From a filamentous cyanobacterium CCP3 (lineage in GTDB: Bacteria; Cyanobacteriota; Cyanobacteriia; Phormidesmidales; Phormidesmidaceae), in assembly GCA_003022385.1 (NCBI GenBank), contig PYGV01000024.1, positions 1 to 32,941 of the forward strand: 32,941 nucleotides of DNA. The letters are read 5' to 3'. The notes under the pieces are model-generated. The model had not been told where the DNA came from. It saw only the letters and a list, made by a program, of their open reading frames with translations, and searched no databases. Positions within the stretch are counted from its first letter, which is position 1, and each line of letters starts with the position of its first letter. Both the position numbers and the translations under genes were made by a program. Shown here one piece after another: positions 15,729-24,476 of this stretch.

Positions 15729-17093
15729 ATGGTCTACGCATTTCCGGCGGGGTTTCAGTGGGGGGTTGCCGCCTCGTCATACCAGATCGAGGGCGCTGCC
15801 GACTCGCGCGGGATGAGCGTGTGGGATGTGTTTAGCCAGACCCCAGGCCGGGTGCTGAATGGGGATACTGGGGCGATCGCCTGCGACCACCTCAACCGCT
15901 ACCGCGACGACGTTGCCCTGATGGCAGAGCTGGGCGTGCGCCACTACCGCTTCAGCCTCTCCTGGCCCCGCATTCTTCCCGAAGGGCGCGGTGCGGTGAA
16001 TGAAGCCGGGCTGGCCTTCTACAGCGAGCTGGTCGATACCCTACTGGAGTTTGGCATTACCCCCCACGTCACCCTGTTTCACTGGGATAGCCCTCAAGCG
16101 CTCGAAGACGAGTATGGGTCCTGGCGCAGCCGCCAGATGGCGCAGGATTTTGCCGACTACGCCGCGATCGCGGTGCAGCACCTGGGCGATCGCGTCACCC
16201 ACTGGATCACCCTGAACGAAATCTTCTGCTTTACCCACCTGGGCTACGGCGTCGGCCATATCCCCGAAATGGCCCCCGGTACCGTGGTCAAAACCGCCAA
16301 AGAGGTCTGGCAAACCTCTCACCATGCTCTGCTGGCCCACGGTCTGGGCTGTCAGGCCATTCGGGCGGCCTCGCCCCAGCCCTGTCAGGTCTCGCTGGTA
16401 GATAACTACCTCGCCACCGTTCCGCTGACAGATACGCACGAAGACATCGCTGCGGCCCAGGCCGCCTTCCCCCTGGCGGGCACCAACGGCGGCATTATTT
16501 ATCCGGCGCTGACTGGCGCATACAGTCCTGACCTGCTGGCGGATCTGGGTGAGCATGCCCCCGACATGCAGACCGGCGATCTGGAGACCATTCACCAGCC
16601 TTTGGACTCGTTGGGCTTTAACGTCTACACCGGCCTCTACGTGCGCGCTGCCGACAATGAACGAGGCTTCGAGACTCTTGCCTTTCCCCAGGGCTATCCG
16701 CGCCTGCACATGCCCTGGCTGCACGTGGTGCCCGACAGCCTCTACTGGGGCGTGCGCCACATCAGCGACACGCTGCAACGCCCAGAACTGCGGGTATTTA
16801 TCAGTGAAAATGGCTGCGCGGCCCAGGATGAGTTGACCTCTAGCGGCGAAGTATTGGATCTAGATCGCATTCAGTACCTGCAACAGTATCTGCGATCGGC
16901 CCACCGCGCTGTGCAGGAGGGCTACCCGCTGATGGGCTACTTCCTCTGGAGCTTTTTAGATAATTTTGAATGGGCCTATGGACGCGATCGCCGCTTTGGC
17001 ATTACCTACATTGACTTTGTCACCCAGCAGCGCATTCCCAAAGCCAGCTACTACTGGTACGCCCGTTGTGTGGAAGAGAATCGGGTGGTGTAG
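15729..17093 (+). CDS. bglA: Family GH1 beta-glucosidase
   Basis: 454 residues, typical GH1 length and layout: FPAGFQWGVAASSYQIEGA at the start, RFSLSWPRILP, acid/base Glu in TLNEI (E164), nucleophile Glu in ISENGCA (E360), and WSFLDNFEWAYG near the end, which supplies aglycone and sugar contacts. It hydrolyses beta-glucosides such as cellobiose, probably in the cytoplasm as no signal peptide is present. The usual TLNEP carries Ile in place of Pro here. It sits upstream of a toxin-antitoxin pair and 3.6 kb from a GH10 xylanase on the same strand, with accessory genes between. Confidence 0.95.
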   Translation: MVYAFPAGFQWGVAASSYQIEGAADSRGMSVWDVFSQTPGRVLNGDTGAIACDHLNRYRDDVALMAELGVRHYRFSLSWPRILPEGRGAVNEAGLAFYSELVDTLLEFGITPHVTLFHWDSPQALEDEYGSWRSRQMAQDFADYAAIAVQHLGDRVTHWITLNEIFCFTHLGYGVGHIPEMAPGTVVKTAKEVWQTSHHALLAHGLGCQAIRAASPQPCQVSLVDNYLATVPLTDTHEDIAAAQAAFPLAGTNGGIIYPALTGAYSPDLLADLGEHAPDMQTGDLETIHQPLDSLGFNVYTGLYVRAADNERGFETLAFPQGYPRLHMPWLHVVPDSLYWGVRHISDTLQRPELRVFISENGCAAQDELTSSGEVLDLDRIQYLQQYLRSAHRAVQEGYPLMGYFLWSFLDNFEWAYGRDRRFGITYIDFVTQQRIPKASYYWYARCVEENRVV

Positions 17094-17167
17094 CCTGAGA
17101 GGAAAAGGTACGATTGTCTGTTTTGTGATATCGCTAAAATGTTGGTACAGCAATTGGAAGCGACCCC

Positions 17168-17407
17168 ATGGCAGTGATAAATACTAAACTGATTGACTCA
17201 CTGGCCCAGGTTATTTTGGCGTTGAGTGCCGAAGAGCAGCTTCTGCTGGGTCGTAAGCTCAGCGAGACTCAACAGTCTAGTCAATTTGAATTAGAGAAGT
17301 TTTTCGAAACCTTAGACACACTGCCGCCTGACCCCGAACAGCCTTCGCTAGAGGCTATCAGTAACGTCGTTAAAGAAGTCCGCCATGATCTCTGGTCAGC
17401 AGAGTGA
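17168..17407 (+). CDS. Antitoxin of PIN toxin pair
   Basis: 79 residues. The segment LAQVILALSAEEQLLLGRKL is a helical pattern seen in small cyanobacterial antitoxins, and the C-terminal tail is acidic. The identification as antitoxin rests mainly on position: its TGA overlaps the GTG of a PIN toxin (GTGA). It starts 75 bp after the glucosidase gene; read-through from there is possible, but a separate promoter was not identified. Confidence 0.8.
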   Translation: MAVINTKLIDSLAQVILALSAEEQLLLGRKLSETQQSSQFELEKFFETLDTLPPDPEQPSLEAISNVVKEVRHDLWSAE

Positions 17408-17820
17408 AGGTCGTTATCGATGTCAATGTTTGGGTGTCGGGTCTACTCTGGGGCGGCGCACCTGGGCAAGTCTTGACTATGGCATACGCTCAGCAAATCA
17501 CAAGCTGCGTTTCTGGCGAGCTATTGCTGGAGCTAAAAATCACCTTAGAGCGCGAGAAATTTCGTGATCGCCTCCAACTCCGCAATCTTACGCCAGCCAA
17601 AGCAGTAGCGATCGCCAAAGCGGTTTCCGAAACCGTTGAACTTACCGCAGTTAGCATTCCTGAATTACGAGATCCAGCAGATCTGAAAATTGCGGCAACT
17701 GCGATCGCCTCTGGGGCAACCTACCTGGTCACTGGTGATCAGGATCTTCTTGTACTCAGGACGTTCCAAAACATTTTTATCGTAACGCCCAACCAATTCC
17801 TTATGGAACAGCCTGAGTAA
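17404..17820 (+). CDS. PIN-domain ribonuclease toxin (VapC-like)
   Basis: 138 residues, start GTG 17404. The PIN metal-binding acids are all visible: D6 in VIDVNVW, E39/E43 in SGELLLEL, D93 in DPADLKIAATA and D112/D114 in VTGDQDLLVL. This class of toxin cuts RNA, often tRNA, when the antitoxin is lost. The gene is intact, in contrast to the remnant at 11116-11272, to which its ends are clearly related (VTGDQDLL against VTGDKDLL). It may stabilise the accessory genes that follow. Confidence 0.92.
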   Translation: MKVVIDVNVWVSGLLWGGAPGQVLTMAYAQQITSCVSGELLLELKITLEREKFRDRLQLRNLTPAKAVAIAKAVSETVELTAVSIPELRDPADLKIAATAIASGATYLVTGDQDLLVLRTFQNIFIVTPNQFLMEQPE

Positions 17821-17888
17821 GGCAATGTTTCCCGATCGCACTAGGGCAATCTGAAAGCATTAACAGCCACGATTGCTTTAGGTTCCCC

Positions 17889-18548
17889 ATGCGCGAGTTC
17901 TACGATATTGTCCAAGCCGTAACGGATGAGCAGCGCCACGTATTGGGCGAACTTATCGGCTCTGGGTTTGGTAGCCAGCCAGCTACACTCTGCGATCACA
18001 TCAAATATTTACGGGCTGGCACCATTGGGCAACTGTTCTGGCAGTCGTCGTGGAAGCAGGTGGTTACGGATGTGGCTGACCACGTGGGGATTGACTGGTT
18101 AGCGCTGCTGACCGGGCGACGGTGGCAAGAACTGCCTACCCAAGAGATTGAAGCAGCAGTGGTAGCCAAGCTGTTTCACGACATATTTGACCAGCTTTCG
18201 CCCGAGCAGCAGCAAAAGGTCGTTATGGAGATGCGGCGGGAAAGCGATGACCCTCGCTTAGAATCATTGCTGCTGGGGGGTGGCGCAATGGCGGCGGCCA
18301 AGATGAGTGGGTTTGGCGTCTATTTGATGGCCAGCACAGTGTTGGGTGGGCTAACTAATGCGCTAGGCCTGACGCTGCCGTTTGCAGTGTATATGGGAAT
18401 GAGTCAGGCGATCGCCCTGGTATTAGGCCCAGTCGGGTGGGCGGCCTTAGCAGGCGGAGTCATTTGGACACTGAACCAACCTAATTGGGAGAGGTTAGCA
18501 TTGGGAGTAGTTTATGTGTCACTCCTACGCAATACAGGGGAAGCTTGA
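17889..18548 (+). CDS. YaaW-like protein with hydrophobic glycine-rich C-terminus
   Basis: 219 residues. A helical soluble N-terminal half (to about 125), with EAAVVAKLFHDIFDQLSPEQ and an acidic run, is followed by a hydrophobic Gly/Ala-rich region at about 130-200 (MSGFGVYLMASTVLGGLTNA, VLGPVGWAALAGGVIWTL). Layout and the final VYVSLLRN resemble the YaaW/DUF3944 family of unknown function. The hydrophobic part looks like membrane-inserting hairpins. It lies 63 bp upstream of a serine hydrolase on the same strand, so the two probably form one transcript. Family assignment is by pattern only. Confidence 0.55.
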   Translation: MREFYDIVQAVTDEQRHVLGELIGSGFGSQPATLCDHIKYLRAGTIGQLFWQSSWKQVVTDVADHVGIDWLALLTGRRWQELPTQEIEAAVVAKLFHDIFDQLSPEQQQKVVMEMRRESDDPRLESLLLGGGAMAAAKMSGFGVYLMASTVLGGLTNALGLTLPFAVYMGMSQAIALVLGPVGWAALAGGVIWTLNQPNWERLALGVVYVSLLRNTGEA

Positions 18549-18611
18549 CTTTACTCTTGAAAATCAAAATCACACCTTAAAGCATAGTTTTTAGCCAAAA
18601 AATATTTAATT

Positions 18612-19769
18612 ATGCTGGTTTTCTTTATTCATGGCGTTGCGACTAGAGATATAAAGTACTCAAGCTCCCTCATTGAAGGCATCAAGAAAGAATTCAATCA
18701 AATAGATCAAAAGCTGCCATATTTCTACACCAGCTTTTGGGGTCACGTCCTAAACGACTTTAACAAGATTTGGAATCACATTGACGAAGATCTAAAATCT
18801 CTTGAAAAACGTAATCCTAGCGTTAATGCCAGAGAAGCATTTCGATATAGACAATTTAGAGAAGGTCTAATCTCAGAATTTGCGGGCGACATGTTCACCT
18901 ACATGAATGAGAAGAAAGGTCGCGAAGTTAGGCAGCTTATTGCAGATCAACTTCTCAAGTTTGTGGAGAACCATCCAGAAGAAGAGATTCACATTGTTGC
19001 TCACTCGCTAGGAACTGTTATCCTGTGGGATATCCTCTTCTCTGACAAGTTTGAGGATGAAGATCCAGCGTATGTGATTCGAAGCATCCTTTCGAAACAG
19101 GAAGGAGGCAAACCTGGACAGGTATCGCTTTCTAGTATTACAACAATGGGTTCTCCGATTTTGTTTTTTAATGCCATGCTAGGCATTGATGCCAAAGATA
19201 TTGAACAAAAGATTCGAGACTATGCTTCTGGAAATATTAAGTGGCTTAATGTAGTTCATGCTTCTGATATAATCGCATATCCATTAAGCACAAGCTTAAA
19301 TCTAAGTGATAAAAGTAGTCTAATTTTTCGCGATCAGTTTGTATGTAAAGACGCAAATTTATTAGAAACCGCAGCTCGTAAGATCAATCAACAAGAAGTT
19401 GCTCTTGTCGCAAGTACGGTTGATGCCCATAATAGCTATTGGAAGTTGCCTGAAGTTTCACAATCTGTTTCCAGCCAAATTTCTAGTCAAGTCAAATTTT
19501 CCAGCAGGATAGCTTGCCTCTTACAGAAAGTGCCTGGGATGTCGCAAATCGGCATCAAGCTTCATTCAAGTAATGATGTGATTGATACCATTAGATTCAA
19601 AGATCGAAGCGGGAGGCTGAAGTACTTCAAAAATTTTGCTGGCGTTTATCATGTTTATGTTTATAGCGCTTCATCAGGATGCATTTTTGCTGGCTTCGTA
19701 AATTGGGCTTCTACAGATGCCTTGCTTGAAGAAATAGAATACATAAGATGGGAGTTTGGGGAGTCTTAA
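18612..19769 (+). CDS. Alpha/beta-hydrolase (lipase-like serine hydrolase)
   Basis: 385 residues. An N-terminal strand MLVFFIHGVA gives the oxyanion-type HG (7-8). The nucleophile elbow is VAHSLGT (S132). D219 in HASDIIAYPL and H273 in DAHNSYW complete a plausible triad in the right order. The C-terminal 110 residues (after about 275) are not part of the hydrolase core and could bind a partner or ligand. No signal peptide is seen. The substrate is unknown; lipid or acyl ester is a family guess. The gene is AT-rich and has no HIP1 octamer, unlike its neighbours, so recent acquisition is likely. It follows a YaaW-like membrane protein gene. Confidence 0.8.
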   Translation: MLVFFIHGVATRDIKYSSSLIEGIKKEFNQIDQKLPYFYTSFWGHVLNDFNKIWNHIDEDLKSLEKRNPSVNAREAFRYRQFREGLISEFAGDMFTYMNEKKGREVRQLIADQLLKFVENHPEEEIHIVAHSLGTVILWDILFSDKFEDEDPAYVIRSILSKQEGGKPGQVSLSSITTMGSPILFFNAMLGIDAKDIEQKIRDYASGNIKWLNVVHASDIIAYPLSTSLNLSDKSSLIFRDQFVCKDANLLETAARKINQQEVALVASTVDAHNSYWKLPEVSQSVSSQISSQVKFSSRIACLLQKVPGMSQIGIKLHSSNDVIDTIRFKDRSGRLKYFKNFAGVYHVYVYSASSGCIFAGFVNWASTDALLEEIEYIRWEFGES

Positions 19770-20068
19770 TGTTTTTCGGATTGATTTCAAATCTGTACAA
19801 GACAACTAAACTAGCAAAGAAAACATCTCACGCATGGTTTTCTTGTCATGTTGAGTATATTTATATGTAAACGTCTGATTATTGCCCAAAACTAGAAGTA
19901 TCTACTGTCTGATGCAAGCGCCACGCCAGGTATCTCTACAGTCAGTCGGGCCAGACCAAATCTGACTCTTCCCAGGAATTTATGCTGCCGGGCACTGAGG
20001 TGTTGTTATGCAAAGAAGGCGATCGCCAACAAGCGCTTAAAATAAAAGCATCCTAGTGGGCAAAAGCG
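19770..20068. other. Intergenic region without identifiable gene
   Basis: 299 bp between the hydrolase and the PD-(D/E)XK gene. The first half is AT-rich like the hydrolase; composition changes near 19910, and a HIP1 site follows near 20025. A frame of about 47 codons ending at 20053 is open but lacks family features. No clear terminator or promoter was found. Confidence 0.4.
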
Positions 20069-20695
20069 ATGTCGGTTGCGATTACAGAGGCGATTACACC
20101 CCTGGCGGAGGCAGAGCAACGGTTTCAACTAACCCGCACAGAAGACGAAACCTTCTTTTGGGAGTGGGGCACGGATCTGCCCAGCCTCAGCGAACGTGAA
20201 AAGGCGGGACTAGCGGATCTCCGGCGGCGTTATCTCTACCAACGCTCACAAGGCCACCTGCTCGAAAGCACGGTTTTATTGCTCTTTGCCTCTCCCCTGC
20301 TCACCCTAGCCGGGTTCTACGATCCACCCTTCAGAGTAAAGGCAGAAGAACCTGTCCAACTCATGCTGCAAGACCCTGAGGAGGTTTTGCAGGGGCGTCT
20401 GGATGTACTGGTGCTCAAAGATCAGTTTTGGGTCGTGGTACTGGAGTCAAAAAAGACCGCTATTTCTGTTTGGTCTGCCCTGCCTCAAACCCTGGCCTAC
20501 TTGATGGCGACTCCCAACCCTGAAAAAACCCGCTTTGCGCTCATGACCAGTGGGGATGACTCGGTTTTTGTGAAGCTAGACGCCAGCGCTGGCGGACAGT
20601 ACAACGTTTCGAGGGTGTTTGCCGCGGTGACCTCCAACAACGAACTCTACGCCATTCTGCAAATTTTGAAGCAATTGAGTCAGGTCATTCAGTAG
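20069..20695 (+). CDS. PD-(D/E)XK nuclease-like protein (type I restriction subunit R-like)
   Basis: 208 residues. A helix with E66 (HLLESTVLLL), D112 in GRLDVLVL, ESK at 126-128 on the next strand (VVVLESKK) and Q140 (ALPQTLAYLM) form a complete PD-(D/E)XK nuclease core, as in the N-terminal nuclease domain of HsdR and in many stand-alone cyanobacterial proteins annotated as restriction subunit R. There is no helicase or methylase partner nearby, so a role in restriction is uncertain. Its stop is one base before the start of the xylanase gene, so the two may share a transcript despite unrelated functions. Confidence 0.8.
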   Translation: MSVAITEAITPLAEAEQRFQLTRTEDETFFWEWGTDLPSLSEREKAGLADLRRRYLYQRSQGHLLESTVLLLFASPLLTLAGFYDPPFRVKAEEPVQLMLQDPEEVLQGRLDVLVLKDQFWVVVLESKKTAISVWSALPQTLAYLMATPNPEKTRFALMTSGDDSVFVKLDASAGGQYNVSRVFAAVTSNNELYAILQILKQLSQVIQ

Positions 20696-20696
20696 C

Positions 20697-22259
20697 ATGA
20701 AGCGTCGCCCTTTTCTGCGCTACACCGCAACCACGGCCCTTGCCGCTTCGGGCTTAGGTCCTGCCAGTCAGCTTCTCGCCAGCCCGCCGCCGCTTACCCT
20801 GCACGCCTACTTGCCCAACGGCGATCCGCTGCCCGAGTTTGAACTGAATCGCCTCTACTTTCTCGACCTCAACGACGAGCCCATCCCCCACCCCGATCGC
20901 ACGGTAGCAGACGGCACTCTCGTCTCCCAACCGCCCACCATTCCCTTTGCCATTGCCCTGCAGCTGCCTGTCGAGGGCTTTGGCGACGTCACCCTCTACG
21001 CCGACAATCGGGGGCGTGGGTTCACGCCGAGCGATTTTCCCCTGGTGGTGAATGGGGCCTTTGCGCGCGATCGTATTCATCGCGTCACCACCGCCTGCGA
21101 TCGCTGGCAGCGTCAGGGCTACGGCATTCCTCAGCGGGTGCGCGATCGCCTCGGTCGTGCCCAGGTCTATCTCACTCAGGCTGAGCAGGCCACCGACCTG
21201 CCAACCCAGATCGCCCTGTGGAATAGCTCCCTCGTCGAAAGTCTGTGGGCTGGAGAAGCCGCCGCCCTCAGCCGCGCGGGTCAGCGCATTGCTCGCACCC
21301 CGCCGCGTAAGGGGTTCAAGCTGGGCTGCAACGCCTTTGGTCATCCAGGGCTGGGGGCCGACTACGACCGCTATTTTGAGGCTTTGTTCACCACCGCCAC
21401 CGTCCCCTTCTACTGGCAGCCCTTTGAACCCCAGCGGGGCCAGCCCAACTACACCGAAGTCGATACTCAGGTAGCCTGGTTGCAGCAAGCGGGCATTGTC
21501 CCCAAGGGCCACCCGCTCACCTGGTTCCATGAGGTCAGCGTGCCCGACTGGGTCAAGCCGCTGCCCTATGAGGAAGTCAAAGCCGAATTGCAGCAGCGCA
21601 TTTTGGAAATTACGCGACGCTATGGCGATCGCATCCCCACCTACGATGTGATCAACGAGGCCCACATTGTCCCTTGGGGCAACGAGTTGGGCTACGACCA
21701 AGACCAGTTTCTCGATCTCACCCGGATGTCCTGTGATGCCGCCAAGGAAGGCTACCCCGCTGTGCAGCGCGTGGTCAATAGCTGCTGCCTCTGGGCGCGC
21801 AATGTGGCGATCTATGGGCCACCCCAGCAAAGCCCGCTCAGCTATCTCAAAGCCTGCCTCGCTGCTGATATTGACTTCGAGATAATCGGCCTGCAGCTCT
21901 ACTACCCCGACCAGGACATGTTCGAAATCGATCGCCTGCTCGATCGCTTCACCGCCCTGGGCAAGCCCATTCACATTACCGAAATGAGCTGTTCATCGGA
22001 CATCGGCATTGACGAAAACTCGCAGCTGGGCGATGCTCAAGGCCTCTGGCACGCGCCGTGGAGCGAGGCGGTACAGGCCGACTGGGTCGAGCAAATTTAC
22101 ACCCTGGCCTACAGCAAACCCGCGATCGAAACCGTGGGCTGGTGGGATCTGTCAGATCAGGCTGTGTTTTGGCCCTTTGGTGGCCTGCTCAACAGCGACA
22201 ACCAGCCCAAAGCCGCCTACTACCGTCTTCAGGGATTGAGAAAAGCCTGGGGTATCTAG
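20697..22259 (+). CDS. Tat-exported family GH10 endo-1,4-beta-xylanase
   Basis: 520 residues. The N-terminus RRPFLRYTATTALAASGL is a twin-arginine signal, with likely cleavage near residue 28. Residues 30-200 form a beta-rich then helical N-terminal region outside the catalytic barrel. The GH10 barrel runs from about 205, with acid/base Glu in DVINEAH (E321), nucleophile Glu in IHITEMS (E429) and the WWDLSD motif near the end. It should cleave xylan or related beta-1,4 chains outside the cytoplasm. Its start follows the upstream stop by one base, and it converges with the GST gene with one base between stops. Confidence 0.93.
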   Translation: MKRRPFLRYTATTALAASGLGPASQLLASPPPLTLHAYLPNGDPLPEFELNRLYFLDLNDEPIPHPDRTVADGTLVSQPPTIPFAIALQLPVEGFGDVTLYADNRGRGFTPSDFPLVVNGAFARDRIHRVTTACDRWQRQGYGIPQRVRDRLGRAQVYLTQAEQATDLPTQIALWNSSLVESLWAGEAAALSRAGQRIARTPPRKGFKLGCNAFGHPGLGADYDRYFEALFTTATVPFYWQPFEPQRGQPNYTEVDTQVAWLQQAGIVPKGHPLTWFHEVSVPDWVKPLPYEEVKAELQQRILEITRRYGDRIPTYDVINEAHIVPWGNELGYDQDQFLDLTRMSCDAAKEGYPAVQRVVNSCCLWARNVAIYGPPQQSPLSYLKACLAADIDFEIIGLQLYYPDQDMFEIDRLLDRFTALGKPIHITEMSCSSDIGIDENSQLGDAQGLWHAPWSEAVQADWVEQIYTLAYSKPAIETVGWWDLSDQAVFWPFGGLLNSDNQPKAAYYRLQGLRKAWGI

Positions 22260-22260
22260 C

Positions 22261-23250
22261 CTATCGGGCGCTGCCAGCGGTGAGGCTGAAGCGCTTGGCG
22301 CGATCGCTGGGCTCATCAAAATCAATGATCGGCCCCTTGGGCACAATCTGGTGGGGGTTCACGCCGGGGTGGCTCATGTAGTAGTGGCGCTTGATGTGGT
22401 CCATGTTGCAGGTGTTCTTAAAGGCGGGCTGCTGATACAGATCGCGCAGGTAGCCCCACAGGTTGGGGTAGTCCACAATGCGGCGCAGGTTGCACTTGAA
22501 GTGCACGTAGTAGACCGCATCGAACCGAAAGAGGGTGGTGAACATGCAGATGTCGGCCTCGGTGATGCGATCGCCGCACAGATAGCGCTGTTTGCCCAAT
22601 ACCTCCTCCCAGTGGTCGAGGGCGTCGAACAGCTCGGTTACCGCTTCTTCGTAAGCGCCCTGCTTGGTGGCAAACCCGGCCCGGTACACGCCATTGTTAA
22701 TCGGCTGATAGATGGCGTCAATGGCCTCGTCTACTTTGGCCTGGAGCTTTTCGGGGTAGAGGTCAACGTCGGTGGTGGCAATGCCGTTCCACTCGGTGTC
22801 AAGCATGCGAATGATTTCGCTCGACTCGTTATTGACAATAGTTTCGCTCTGCTTGTCCCACAGAATGGGCACCGTCACCCGACCCGAGATATCGGGCTTG
22901 GCTTTGGTGTAGATCTCGCGCAAATACTTCGCCCCATTCACCGTGTCCGGAATTGCGCCAGGGTAGTCGCTAAAGAACCAGCCCTCGTCGCCCATGTAGG
23001 GGTCAACAATGGATAGAGAAATGGCCTCGGTAAGCCCCTTCAGCTCGCGCATAATCAGCGTGCGGTTGGCCCAGGGGCAGGCTAGCGAAACGTACAGGTG
23101 GTAGCGTCCCGCCTCTGGCTTAAAGTCGCTGCTGCCGTCGGCCTTGGTCCAGTGGTGAAAGTCGGTTTCGGGCCGCACAAAGCGCCCTTGCTCATCTTCC
23201 TGGTCGCGCTTCTGCTGCCACTGGCCATTGACGAGTAAACCCAGTCCCAT
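22261..23250 (-). CDS. Glutathionyl-hydroquinone reductase (Xi-class GST, YqjG-like)
   Basis: 329 residues. The catalytic Cys is in SLACPWANRT (C58), the motif of Xi-class glutathione transferases. WTKADGSSDF before it and the C-terminal helical domain with GDRITEADICMFTTLFRFD are family hallmarks. The enzyme reduces glutathionyl-hydroquinones with glutathione, in quinone detoxification in the cytoplasm. Start ATG 23250 is set by the strong site AAAGGAG 5 bases upstream. No operon partner. Confidence 0.93.
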   Translation of the reverse strand: MGLGLLVNGQWQQKRDQEDEQGRFVRPETDFHHWTKADGSSDFKPEAGRYHLYVSLACPWANRTLIMRELKGLTEAISLSIVDPYMGDEGWFFSDYPGAIPDTVNGAKYLREIYTKAKPDISGRVTVPILWDKQSETIVNNESSEIIRMLDTEWNGIATTDVDLYPEKLQAKVDEAIDAIYQPINNGVYRAGFATKQGAYEEAVTELFDALDHWEEVLGKQRYLCGDRITEADICMFTTLFRFDAVYYVHFKCNLRRIVDYPNLWGYLRDLYQQPAFKNTCNMDHIKRHYYMSHPGVNPHQIVPKGPIIDFDEPSDRAKRFSLTAGSAR

Positions 23251-23427
23251 GGGGTCTCCTTTATTTTTCTTCACATAATTAGTTTTAGCTTATCGCTTCG
23301 GCCCAAAAGCGTCCTCTGGCCTGGGAAAGAATCCTCTCGCTAAGAGCCCCATAACCCGGTTGCGGCTCGGACGGGCCGCTAGGGCAGGGATGACCGATGT
23401 AGTGATTTGCTGCGTATTGTGCGATCG

Positions 23428-23727
23428 CTACTTGCCAAACAGCCGCGTTGCGCCTTCTACTAAAATCTCGGCTTTGTCCAGCAAACTACCAAAAATAACG
23501 ACTGTGGCGGCAGCGATGATGACGGTGCGTGAAATGGCCAGATTGTCTTTCGACAGCTGCAAGAAACGCTCTTCCCATTTGTCGGTGCGCTCATCCAATC
23601 GCTGAATATCGGTGTCGAGTTTTTGCTCAAGCCGATCAAGGCGCTCAAGCACCTCGCTTTGAAAGTCTCTAGGTTCTGGCGTTGCGGTCATGGCAGGCTG
23701 CGCCCCAAGGGGTATTGTCTCAACCAT
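23428..23727 (-). CDS. Small coiled-coil membrane-anchored protein
   Basis: About 99 residues from ATG 23727 (ATG 23691 is an alternative giving 87). A strongly heptad-like helix (VLERLDRLEQKLDTDIQRLD) is followed by one hydrophobic segment (TVIIAAATVVIFGSLLD) and a short tail. This layout is shared by many small cyanobacterial proteins and by XhlA-like haemolysin-associated proteins; function is unknown. It is on the same strand as the GNAT gene 83 bp upstream. Confidence 0.65.
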   Translation of the reverse strand: MVETIPLGAQPAMTATPEPRDFQSEVLERLDRLEQKLDTDIQRLDERTDKWEERFLQLSKDNLAISRTVIIAAATVVIFGSLLDKAEILVEGATRLFGK

Positions 23728-23809
23728 AGCGGCGATCGCTATCGAGCAAGTACCACGCCATGAGCAGCCACAATCCTGATGTTTAGTATTGATAGATTGG
23801 ATTGCTACA

Positions 23810-24265
23810 CTAAAGCCTTTTCTCCATAAAGGAGCTGTTGGGGTCGTGGGTGTAGTCGCCAAAGGGGCCTCGGTACTCAAAACCGTAGCGCTCATACAGG
23901 GCGCGGGCTGGGGCAAAGGCGGGAAATGCACCCGTTTCTAAATACAGGTGGGTGTAGCCGCGCTGCCGAGCCACATCAATAATATGTTCCAGAATTCTTG
24001 AGGCAATGCCCCGGCGGCGGTGACGGGCAGGCGTCCGCATCGACTTGATTTCGCCGCTGGCGGAGTCGAGTTCCTTCAGGGCACCGCAGCCCAGCAGGTC
24101 GTCACCATCCCAAGCCGTCCAGAAGGTGATGTTGGGTGCCCTCAGCCGCTCCAAATCCAGCGCGTGAACGCTGCCGGGGGGCGTAATTTCATACATGTTC
24201 TCCAGGTGCTCGCGCAGCAGGGCAATGATTGGCTCACCCGTCAAATCATCTTCGCGGATTTCCAC
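23810..24265 (-). CDS. GNAT-family N-acetyltransferase
   Basis: 151 residues. The acetyl-CoA loop is in RHRRRGIASRILEHII, preceded by the strand EIKSMRT; the C-terminal YERYGFEYRGPFGDY is usual for the family. It transfers acetyl to an amine of unknown identity. GTG at 24265 is taken as start because GGAGG lies 8 bases upstream. Confidence 0.9.
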   Translation of the reverse strand: MEIREDDLTGEPIIALLREHLENMYEITPPGSVHALDLERLRAPNITFWTAWDGDDLLGCGALKELDSASGEIKSMRTPARHRRRGIASRILEHIIDVARQRGYTHLYLETGAFPAFAPARALYERYGFEYRGPFGDYTHDPNSSFMEKRL

Positions 24266-24421
24266 AGCGATCGCCTCCAGCTATGCAATCAGACATTAGC
24301 TCGTATCCACCCGCCCGCCATATTGCCTTGCCGAACTATGAAACCCAATCTGAACCACCCACTAGTCCATTGGCAGCGCAAAGGTTTAAACCAATGATCA
24401 ACCCATCCTTTCCGTGAGGTC

Positions 24422-24476
24422 AAGGACGGCGGAACGTCCTTGTTGACGGGGGTCTGGGGCCAGCAAAATGGCCCCA
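24422..24476. terminator. Two strong hairpins in tandem
   Basis: AAGGACG (24422-24428) pairs with CGTCCTT (24435-24441), and TGGGGCC (24455-24461) pairs with GGCCCCA (24470-24476). Neither is followed by a clear T-run on either strand, so rho-independent termination is unproven; they may be repeat elements. They lie in a 347-bp stretch without genes (24266-24612). That stretch also holds GGGCAGTGCCCACCCTAC (24581-24598), an inverted copy of the repeat at 10987. Confidence 0.45.

Noticed and set aside
19913-20053. Open frame of about 47 codons before the PD-(D/E)XK gene
   Set aside because: No start with ribosome site, no recognisable motif; length is compatible with chance.
20754-21974. Long open frame opposite the xylanase gene
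   Set aside because: It mirrors the high-GC codon pattern of the GH10 gene and has no family motifs; the GH10 frame has both catalytic residues.
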